In this document: one piece after another, positions 23,570 through 35,500 of the stretch | Numbering within the stretch: the stretch's first letter is position 1 | Layout of the letters: the number at the start of each line of letters is the position of its first letter | From: Liolophura sinensis | Lineage: Eukaryota > Mollusca > Polyplacophora > Chitonida > Chitonidae | Length of the DNA: 64,000 nucleotides | Assembly (NCBI RefSeq): GCF_032854445.1 | Contig: NC_088298.1 | Location: forward strand, 23,337,295 to 23,401,294 | Reading direction: 5' to 3' | Program-made: the position numbers and the translations under genes | Notes under the pieces: model-generated | What the model was told of the DNA's origin: nothing | Seen by the model: only the letters and a program-made list of their open reading frames with translations | Databases searched by the model: none

Positions 23570-26500
23570 CCTGCCAGCAACCTGCGGATGGTCGTGGGTT
23601 TCCCCCGGGCTCTGCCCAGTTCCCTCCCATCATAATGCTGGCCGCCATCGTATAAGTGAAATATTCTTGAGTACTGAGTAGTAAAACACCAATCAGATAA
23701 ATATATATATATAACCTGCCAGCAACCTACAGATGGTCGTGGGTTCCCCCCGGCCTCTGCCCAGTTTCCTCCCATCATAATGCTGGCCGCCATCGTATAA
23801 GTGAAATATTCTTGAGTACGGAGTACTAAAACACCAATCAAATGAATAAACATATATAACCTAATTCTAAAAGGCAGGTAATTTGCCACTATTTAAACAT
23901 ACACAGGAAGTTAGAATAAAACTCTATATGCTGTACGTCTATCACATTGTCGTCGCGGTTTTGGTTTTACTCTCTATGCTGTACGTCTATGACACTGTCA
24001 TCCCTGCTCTGGTCTTACTCTCTATGCTGTATGTCTATCACACTGTCATCGCGGCCCTGGTCTTCCTCTCTATGCTGTACGTCTATGACACTGTCGTCGC
24101 TGGTCTGGTTTTAGTCTCTATGCTGTACGTCTATGACACTGTCGTCGCTGGTCTGGTCTTCCTCTCTATGCTGTACGTCTATCACACTGTCCTCACTGGT
24201 CTGGTCTTACTCTCTATGCGGTACGTCTATCACACTGTCATCGCGGCCCTGGTTTTACTCTCTATGCTGTACGTCTATCACACTGTCATCGCTGTTCTGG
24301 TTTTACTCTCTATGCTGTACGTCTATCACACTGTCGTCGCTGCTCTGGTTTTACTCTCTAAGCTGTACGTCTATCACACTGTCATCACAGCCCTGGTTTT
24401 ACTCTCTATGCTGTACGTCTATCACACTGTCGTCACTGGTCTGGTCTTACTCTCTATGCTGTACGTCTATCACACTGTCATCGCGGCCCTGGTTTTACTC
24501 TCTATGCTGTACGTCTATCACACTGTCATCGCTGTTCTGGTTTTACTCTCTATGCTGTACGTCTATCACACTGTCGTCGCTGCTCTGGTTTTACTCTCTA
24601 AGCTGTACATCTATCACACTGTCATCACAGCCCTGGTTTTACTCTCTATGCTGTACGTCTATCACACTGTCATCGCTGCTCTGGTTTTACTCTCTATGCT
24701 GTACGTCTATCACACTGTCATCGCTGTTCTGGTTTTACTCTCTATGCTGTACGTCTATCACACTGTCATCGCTGTTCTGGTTTTACTCTCTAAGCTGTAC
24801 GTCTATCACACTGTCATCATGGCCCTGGTTTTCCTCTCTATGCTGTACGTCTATCACACTGTCATCATGGCCCTGGTTTTACTCTCTATGCTGTACGTCT
24901 ATCACACTGTCATCGCTGTTCTGGTTTTACTCTCTATACTGTACGTCTATCACACTGTTGTTGCTGCTCTGGTTTTACTGTCTATGCTGTACGTCTATCA
25001 CACTGTCATTACTGCTCTGGTTTTACTCTCTATGCTGTACGTCTATCACACTGTCATCGCTGTTCTGGTTTTACTCTCTATACTGTACGTCTATCACACT
25101 GTCATTACTGCTCTGGTTTTACTCTCTATGCTGTACGTCTATCACACTGTCATCGCTGTTCTGGTTTCACTCTCTATGCTGTAAGTCTTTTATCATATTG
25201 CCTATCTATCATACAAGTCACCATTCTGAGCCCCTTTCAAAGATCGTGACCACCCCTTACCTTCAACTTTGATCCATCCAGCTGCAACAAATGCATGCCT
25301 GTAACATTCTTATCCCTAAACTCTGAACTGTATTGGTCAAGCTCCAAGGCCATCAGCCAATGACACACATGCTCTACGCTCCACTCCGTAATTGCACAAG
25401 ACTGGAACTGATTATCCCGTTTGCTCATCGTGGAGTCCTATAGAAATTCAAGAGCAATAAATTTTTAGTAACAAAGCATTTTGGAAGAATGGCCTCCATT
25501 GCCAAAATAATGGCTCTTTAAATGTGAAAACTATAGAACAAGAAAAACAATTTGTAAAAGATGAAAGAAATGGCTTGAAACCTCATTAATCTGTAACCTT
25601 CTCTGGTATAGCCATGTACCACTTTTCGATGCAATATCATAAATTGTTTTGAAAAAAACATCTAGAAGATTGAATGTTTGTTGAAAATGGATTTATTTAT
25701 TTATCCAATTGGTGTTTTACGTTGTTCTCAAGAATATTTCACTTTTATGACGGCGGCCAACATTATGGTGGAAGGAAACCGTGCAGAACCAGGGGGAAAC
25801 CCACAACCATCCACAGACTGCTGCCAGACCTTCCCACTTCTTGATAATGGACATAAAGCCAGAAATTCTTTCACCACCACTGTAATGCCAAGTAACAAGT
25901 TCGAATTCAATGTGATAACCTGTTACCCTATTCTCCCCCCCACCCCACCTCCAAGAGTCCCTAAAACTATTTCTGTTGGACAGGCTGAGTGACAGACAAA
26001 ATGTAAACCCACAGCTTCCAACCACCCCACTACTCGTAGGGAACTAATACTTAGAAGAAGGTGCGAATGCAATGACTCTACTCCAGCTATGTTTTTCGAA
26101 ACGCTCTGTTGCTCAATGATGATCAAATTCTCAAAAAACTTCGCAACCTTTTAATACCAAGTTTGAAAGTTTAAAAAATTTTAACGAAGCCAAATAATAG
26201 TACATGCACATGTTAATGTTTTATTTATCCACACAGAGTGATGAGTAACGCTCTCTACTTACTTGATTTATTTGAATGCAATTTAATGCCGGACTCAAGA
26301 ATATGTCAGATATAGGACAGTGGCCTATATAACATATATATAACATAACTATATAACATTTCACTGAAATGAAAGTGTTTTCTCTAATATCTGCATCTTA
26401 ATTGTAACTTCATGTAGCACACAAAGGAGCTGTATCGCAGAAAATAACAACTGTTGGGACTTACATCTGTGCCAGCAGAGGGCGCTGCCTTGTTCACCGT

Positions 26501-29500
26501 ATACATCATTGTGGACTTTCCTTCATCTTCGTAATCCGGCAGCATCATGCTAGAGGCGGCTTCATCCTCGTGTAAACTTGCTGTGATGGAAATTACAAAA
26601 TAAACTTGACAAATGTAAACAGAAACTTCTTCTGAATTACAACCTTTACATAATTAGGATGTCAGCCTCACAAACATGTGAATGTAAGTTAACACCAATT
26701 TTACTTTGTGCTTTTAAGGCAAGCCAACACAAAAACAAACTGCAAAACTCAAAATCAAAGTAAAATTAAAATCCACCCTTTTATTGTGTCTGACATGGAC
26801 ATCTTTTAATGACTTTCTTGACTTCTTTTTTTATGTTTTCTGAACACATAACAGAACTTTAAGAGGATAAATTGCTTGGATAGCACACATTACCCATAAA
26901 TAACAGGCTTAGTCAGTTTTATTCTTATTTTTATACCCTCTTTCAACATTAAAAAAAAAGTCTTCATTCTGCCTGCACAACAAAAAATGTAAATTGGGGT
27001 TGCCTTTGTGTAAAATTGCGTCTTGCATCTGGAAGATGATCACGTTTAAGCTGAACATGATAGTCACTGGACATGTTAACGGTAAACTGCAGTGCACTGT
27101 TTTAGATGTCAGCAAAAACTGTCATCATCAGACTGTTACTGATAATGTATAAAACTGTTAATTCTTCAAGGTTTTCTAATGGTTTGCAAGGTGTTTGTTC
27201 AAGTATATTCTGAAGGTGTTATTCTGTGTAGACTAATAAAATTATACATCTTTTAAATTCCTGAAATCAGACAATCAAAACCCACGTAGTTTTGTCTCTA
27301 AAATCAATTTAAAACCGTGCATAAATTGCCCAGAAAGTTGTTCTTTCGTATGCGCAAAACGTAGAGGAATTAAGATAGTTTTCTTTGTGAAATTCACTCA
27401 TTAATTATCTTGTAGAATGTTGTTTTCTAAGCAGTCCATTTATGTTTAAAAAATATAACAGTTTTTGTGACGTTGCTGACGTTGCTGATGTTTGTAGATC
27501 AATGAACCAGAGTTTCTTTGACTTGAAAATCCAAGGGGAACAAATTATGAACTGTCCAGATTTGTACTGTTTATTTGCACAAAACATAAATTCTACATTG
27601 CGTACATGTATATAACATGAGAGATAATGTAAAACAGTCATTACATGCATTCATTTTCAGTTTCAGGTCAAAAATTTTTCAGTGCTCCTTCAAATTTCTT
27701 GAAATTGTACATAGTAATTATACTCAGCAACTAAAGATTTTGGTCTGTCGAATTGGCAAACAGCTTCAGATCAAAAACCTTTGCAGTTCTTCTTCAAATT
27801 ACATTGAAATTGCCATCATAACCTTATCAAAAAAAAAAAAAAACCAAAAAAAAAACAACAATATTTTGCTCAGTCCAGAATAGCAATTTAGGCATTCTTT
27901 TTATGTAATTCTGAGATTTGGAAAGCCATGAATTTTTGTCACCATACAACTATTAATGAATAACATTTAATAAAGTCTGAATGCAAAGAAATGCTTTTCG
28001 AAACTTTTCTTCATAGGAGAAAGACCACAGAAAATCTGAACATATTGAATACATGTACATGTATTTTATAAAGATTCAGCAACTGGTGTTTAGGTATGGT
28101 GTTTAGGTAGGTCCAGCAACTGGTGTTTAGATAGGTCCAGCAACTGGTGTTTAGGTATGGTGTTTAGGTAGGTCTAGCAACTGGTGTTTGGGTAGGTCCA
28201 GCAACTGGTGTTTAGGTATGGTGTTTAGGTAGGTCCAGCAACTGGTGTGTAGGTAGGTCCAGCAACTGGTGTTTAGGTATGGTGTTTAGGTAGGTCCAAC
28301 AACTGGTGTTTAGGTAGGTCCAGCAACTGGTGTTTAGGTATGGTGTTTAGGTAGGTCCAGCAACTGGCGTTTAGGTATGGTGTTTAGGTAGGTTCAGCAA
28401 CTGGTGTTTAGGTAGGTCCAGCAACTGGTGTTTAGGTATGGTGTTTAGGTAGGTCCAGCAACTGGTGTTTGGGTAGGTCCAGCAACTGGTGTTTAGGTAG
28501 GTCCAGCAACTGGTGTTTAGGTATGGTGTTTAGGTAGGTCCAACAACTGGTGTTTAGGTAGGTCCAGCAACTGGTGTTTAGGTATGGTGTTTAGGTAGGT
28601 CCAGCAACTGGTGTTTAGGTAGGTCCAGCAACTGGTGTTTAGGTATGGAGTTTAGGTAGGTCCAGCAACTGGTGTTTAGGTATGGTGTTTAGGTAGGTCC
28701 AGCAACTGGTGTTTACGTATGGTGTTTAGGTAAGTCCAGCAACTGGTGTTTAGGTAGGTCCATAGGTTGGAATTTGATAAAATAAGTAAGCCTATATACA
28801 TATTTTCACACTACATGTAGTATGGTTTGTACATGGATCACAGATTGAAATGACTTGCACAAGGTTCACAAGAATTCCTTAACAGTTTCAAAAGAAAAAA
28901 AAACACTGCAATACAGCAAAAATCACAATACAGAAACAAAAACTGAAACACATAAGTATAATAAATGTAAATGGTTGAAGGCATTCACAGTTCTTATCAA
29001 AAGGTGCCATATGTTAGGGAGCATTCAATGTTTAACAGCACACATGGAGCATTCATTATTTGGGTGACAACATTCAATGCTTTGGTGGGAGCATTCAGTA
29101 TTTGGTGACAACAACAGTTACTTACATGCTAGGTGGGAGCATTCAGTGCTTGGTGAAAACAACACTCAATTACATGCTAGGTGGGACTTTCAGTATTTGA
29201 AGGAAACTATTTCTTCACACCATATTTAAATATTAATTATTTGTTAGGTGGATTCATAAGGGTAACAGCATTCAGGGAGAGAAAAAATTGGGGGAAAAAA
29301 GCTGTTAAGAATAATAAAAACACACACAGATGCAGATATGAGGTATCAAATAATGCAGGAAATAAACTGTTACTATACTGAATTATTGTACTTTTTACTG
29401 TGGTCTCGGAGCACACAACAGGGTAGAGGAGTTCTTTTCAAATGATTTTGAGTCTTAAAATCTGTATTTGAAATGCATAGTAAACTGAATTTCTCAGAAT

Positions 29501-32500
29501 TGATTCTCACTGCCCACTTTGGAATGCATCATTCTTAATTAAAAGTGATATCTTAGATTTATTTTACTGTCATTTCATGTGGTAAAAGAACTATTAGCCT
29601 GATATTTTCAAGTATCAATTGTCTGTCTTGCGAGATAGATTTATAACTAGTTTTTTGTCCTGAATTTGTCTTTACTCCAAATTTTCATAATCTGAAATGC
29701 TTTGTTTTTACAACTGTCAAAATTTCTACTTCTTTTTGAAACTTTTTGGAAGAGAATATTTAAATAAAGGGAGACAATCATTGTTCACAGTACTATACCT
29801 CTACTAGATATTTGAGGGGAATAGCCAGTATCCAAGGGTCTAGATGACAACAGAGTTATGCCCCCTCCCTCGCCACTACCCACTTTAGCCCCCAGGGGGC
29901 GTTGTGAGATGAGGACGATCCCGTCACCACCACCTCCACGAGGAGGGCGAGACGGGAGTTTGGGAGGCTTCAAACCTGGAACTAAAACGTCACGAATCAA
30001 AACAAACATGCATAAATTAGGGGGGGAAGTGAGACAGAGAAACAAGGGAACTCTTCTGAATCTGAAGGTAAGACAGTTTCAAGCATGAACCTTGGATTGA
30101 ATTAATCAGAACACAAAATTTCTTTAAAAGTGACATAAATTTAGGACCCCACAAACATTACAGAGCGGATTTTACCAAACTTACTGTTGCCAAATACCGA
30201 ATTCTGCCTACGACTACAAACTTCCGCTTGTAAACACAAAACTATTCTAGAAAATGTATATAATACCGACAATTTTGACTCCACATTCTTGTGCTCATGA
30301 ATCTTTCATTTTATGTACCAGGCATCACACTTATTTAGATAACATTAAACATACAATTTTTGTCAATTATAACACGTAAGGAAGAGTTTCCCTTATTTCA
30401 CCTGATGAACATGCCATGCAAGATAAAATGCTCAAGCAAACCAAATCACAACCAAACAGAGGTCATTAAATAAATAAACAATAACCAAGGTAACACAATA
30501 AATGCTTTAAACAGGCAGTTAATTTTGAAACTAATTGTGAGCATAAATAAAATGTACTAAAGATAGGATTCTCAAATCAGTAAGTAAAATCAACACACCA
30601 TGAGGTTTACTGATAATCAAGAAAAGAAAAAAAAGACAGTATACATATGAGAAGAAACGTAACAAAGAAACTACAAGCAAATAAATACGGAGTTAAAGCC
30701 TAGTTCAAACACTACTCATTAGTGAATACATATCAGAAATTGTGAAAATGGTTTCAGAATCAAAATTGAACCCAATATGAATGCTGGTTTTGTACCATGT
30801 GCTAAAATGCCAAGGGACATAACTCTGTAATGTGGTTAAGGTATATAAACACACTTACCTCCCCATTTACCTGAGTGCTTGGCAGAAGAGTTGGACTCTG
30901 AAGTTCCAGAAGAAGACGTTTCTGGAATTTCACCTGCCATTCCTTTAAACATTGGTTTTGATGGATCGTAGGAATGCTGGGAGACAGTGGATGCAGAATC
31001 TGACTGGCTACCGCGTCTACAAAGACAATGTGAATTGCTAATAATGTGTTTTGATACATATAAAAATACTTGTTGAAAACAAATCACATCCAAATGCAAT
31101 CGGAGAGATTTGTTCTTGCTGGAACTTATGTACAGATGTAGAAAGTCGTCTTTTTTGGTTTTTTTTTTAAATCTTTAGTCCTGATTTGTTTGTTGAAAGC
31201 AGGGTCATGTTGAATCTAACAAATTAAATGCACTCATTCAAATGTCATCACTTTTTCACCAATTCCAGGGTGCATGTAAATGAGCGATAATTTGACTTGT
31301 TGTGTGTATTTATTTCTTTCTTTTCTTGGGCAGAGTTGTTCAAAAGTGTAACTAACACTGGTATATACTGGTCATATTATATATTTAAACTTTTACACCT
31401 CTCGGTAGCCTGAATGCCTTTGTGCACAGTCAAAGCCTTCAGCAACAATTTAGTTCACATTTAACATACCGTTATGCACTTATTTTTGGTGCAAGTACAA
31501 AACTGATAGCTAGGTTTAAAATGAAATGCAGTATTAGTCTTAAAACAGTTTTGAGCAACCTGGCCCCATAGTTTGATGCCGTACTCAAGAATATTTTACT
31601 AGTTTGGTGTAAATAGCAAAAGCTTACATGTTAGTGCAATTACAAGCTATATTAATTACATCGCTGTCAATTTCACTGAGGGACAGCAGCTGGACATAGC
31701 ATAGCTTTCTAAAGTGAACAACATTAACCTACAAAGCACTACATGTATGCGAAAAAAAAAAAGTCAATAACCCTTAAACAGAATGTCCCAAAAAAAAAAA
31801 GAAGATCCCTTGAAATGTCCTATATATGACAATTTTGTCCATTGCCAAGTTACTGTTTCTAAGAGTTGTATTTATCTTAGAAAGAGTTGTAGTTATCTTA
31901 GAAATAGTTGTAGGGATCTTAGAATAGTGTGTTCGGAAGACAGAGCGATACTGAACTTGAAAGCCGTTAGTTTCATCAAGAAAAGTAAAATCTTGTGACA
32001 TTTACTTGCCTCTAGAAATAAATGCACACTTTTGAGGGGGGTGGGGGTGGGGAGAGGGGAATTTTGCTTCAAATAAATTAACATATGTGACTTTCTATTA
32101 TAACTGGAATGATGGCTACTACTGAAAGTCACTGTTATGAGGCACTTCCAACTGATGCTTGGTCTTGTCCACTTCATTCTAACTTTACCTCGAGAGAGAC
32201 TGTTCAGAAGTGCTGTCAGTTTCAGGTGCGGACAGCAACTTAACAGGTGCAGCTTTGGCAGGTTCAGAAAGGGCTTCTGAGACAGGCAGAGCAGAAGGGG
32301 GAGGAGTCGCTGACTCCTGATTGGCTGATCTACTGGCCACTATTTCGCAATCTGCTAGAGGAAGCCGTTTCTTCTTGGCGTCATTTTTCCGAACCGTGCT
32401 ATCGCTGGAAATCAAGCGTGCAACATAAGCAAAGCTGTACTTCACTACGTGGAATAAAAACACTTTCAGTAATCAGAGATGGCAAAACCATATTCCAATT

Positions 32501-35500
32501 GAATAAATGACACATTATGTTACTGACATTCCAAAAAGAATCTGACAGTTGAAGTCCAACAGGGCAATAGTGATGCACTTTTTGTTTTTGTATTAATGAA
32601 TATTTTTCAGTAACAGAGACTTCTGGCATTTCCTGAAGGTCACTTTCCTTAAATCTAATGAAGTTACAATTTTTAAAGATACACACCTTTTCCCAGTTAC
32701 AGTACACAGGTTCCTAAATCAACCAAATAGTTTTGTCAAAAATGTGTCAATGATTTCATGGAATATGACTATATTCATAGGACTTAAATCCATCATGTAC
32801 CTAAATTTCTTGAATTATTATTACAATTTACAACTCTGAAGTTAGTCTGCAAACATCTACATATTACAAGCACAACAGCTTTACAGGCAATATTTGGACA
32901 ACAACAACATCATCATATAAGATTTTAAATTCACACAAATACATGTATCAGAGACATATGATATCAATGTTACACAAGGCTGTCACAACTGTGTTTTGCC
33001 ATGAGTAGATCCCTCTCAAATTCTCAACCATGCTTTTATTGTTAAGAGATTTTCTCCTTTCAACAAGTTCATGGGTTCCAGTACATTCCATGTCCAAAGT
33101 CACAAACACAATATAGAATAACATAGGGTCAAAGGTTAAATTTGTATTCCTATAGCCAGCAAGCCTGAAAATGGATGCTGGTCATTTCAGAAAATACTCC
33201 TTTGGAATAAGTGGCAAAGCCTATACTTCCTCTGTTTATACATAATATTAGACCAAGTTTGCTTGACCAAATAACCCCTTGGAAAAAGTGGTAAAACCCA
33301 TAATATCCATAATATTAGACCAAGCAATGGACAGTACAGGTCTGACCAATTTTTCCAAAGGGGTGTTTTCAAAAATCTCTGGCATCCATTTTTAGGCATG
33401 AATTAACTCAGTTCACATGCAGATGTTAAGGACTATGAGCCATTTTTTAATCACCTTTACCACCAGTGAAATTTCAAAGACCTGAGGAACCGTATAAAAG
33501 GACATCTTGGATAAGACAATAGGAGGAGTGAAAGATGATTGACAGCAGGAAAGGAATGAAGGAGGAGCCATAACATTATATACAATATGTAATTTTACAG
33601 AATGCAAACAAAGTATATCAAACTATCACACTAGGGTAGGGGTGAGCGTGTTGTGGGGGTGAGGCCAGGTGGGGGTGTCCTGGAACCATAGGATAAAGGA
33701 AGGGCCATGGATCCCAGATATCTCTGCAGAGTGCGGACATCAGGTCTAGAACTCTGGAAATCTTATTTGTTATAATTTTATTGTATGTTGACAACACAGC
33801 ATTTGAGGAATTCTAAACCAGTGACGTCTAATAAACTGCTGTAACTGTTTTTCACCTAATTCTGCTTAAGGCATTGTGCTAAGTGGGGTAGAAATTGTTG
33901 CTCATGAAGCATTTACATGAACCAGTTACAAAGCAGATAAAATGATTGGATGTCATATTTCACCAGTTACATGTGAGAATTTGTCCACTATCACACTGTA
34001 ATCGCCTATTTAGTTTTAAATTTTGGTCACATATGCTGTACAAGGACAAAGTTTAGATCCCATATGCTGTGCAAGGAAAGGTCTGGTTCACATATGCTGA
34101 ACAAGGGCAAAGTTTAGGTCACATGCTGTACAAGGACAAGTCTAGGTCACAAGCTGTACAAGGTCAAAGTTTAGGTCACAAGCTGTACAAGGTCAAAGTT
34201 TAGGTCACATGCTGAACAAGGTCAAAGTTTAGGACACATGCTGTACAAGGACAAAGTTTAGGTCACGTGTTGTACAAGGACAAAGTTTAGGTCACATATG
34301 CTGTAAAAGGACACAGTTTAGGTCAAATATGCTGTACCAGAGCAAAGTTTTGGTCAAATATGCTGTACCAGGGCAAAGTTTAGGTCACATATGCTGTACC
34401 AGGTCAAAGTTTAGGTTACATATGCTGTACCAGGTCAAAGTTTAGGTTACATATGTTGTATATCGACAAGTCTAGGTCACATATGCTTTACAAGGACAAA
34501 GTTTATGACACACGAGTTAAAAATACTGTACACAAGTAGGTGATAATAAGCTTCACAAGGATAGGTGATAATGAGCTGCATAAATATGGGTCACCAAAGC
34601 TTTTTTAAGACATACAAGTAAGGCAAAGCAAAATCTTTGGCACCATAAAAATACAAAATGGGGTCAAAATGACAACCTAGACTGTCTAAGCAGAATCTAT
34701 CAACCCCGTATATAAAGCGGAGCCCAGACATTCAGCACACCCCATAAGGGTAAGACAAGAGGTGACACACACCATAGAAGGAGATAAGATGGAGCGCATA
34801 TGGATGTCACACCACACCATATATAGACATGAAATAAAGCTGGTATAAGGGTTATTATATCTTGAGGAGTTAGAAATACTTACATCTGTTCTGATTCAGG
34901 CAGACTACATAGAGCCGTCAGCAGTTGCCAAGGAAACGCAATAGACAAGCAATATAGTTACAATACTACAGCAAGACATTGGGCACAATGACAGGCAATG
35001 AACATGTTAGCTTTAGTTATCGTTTCCAAACTATCACTGTTTTTTTTAACATCACACAATGGGGCCATTCCAAAAGACATCTGTTCCAATCTTTAAAGTT
35101 CAACCTTTGCAAACATGTTTTGGTAATGATTTTTGACATCAAGTTTTAAATGTGTTTCTTGTTACGATTCAAACACATTTCAACTTGATCAATTAATGGA
35201 ATATCCAATGTCAGAGAAAAAAATCTGACATTCTTTCATTTCAAGTTCTTATTTCCAGCAAATAGAAGTTTCAAAATCTTGCATAAAAAATGCTATGAAC
35301 AAAAAGACAAACATGCTCTTCATCTGCAGTTATCTTTTCAAGGGCAGGTACATGTAATAAGAATTATCAGAAAAAAAACCAAACAAAACCAAACAAAAAT
35401 CAACACGTTTCTCTTTACCCACGAATAACAAAATCAAGACAACATTCAAGGATACAGATCAACAATGGCATCAGACATCTCACCACAACACAGCCATTAA

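Noticed and set aside
23883-25272. Two long plus-strand open frames (433 and 379 codons)
   Set aside because: They are produced by a 48-bp tandem unit without stops. The longer begins at TTG, and there is no domain, splice or promoter evidence; listed as a repeat.
29858-30088. 76-codon plus-strand frame rich in Pro and Arg
   Set aside because: Shadow of the neurabin Gly/Pro-rich exon at 29,799-29,981.
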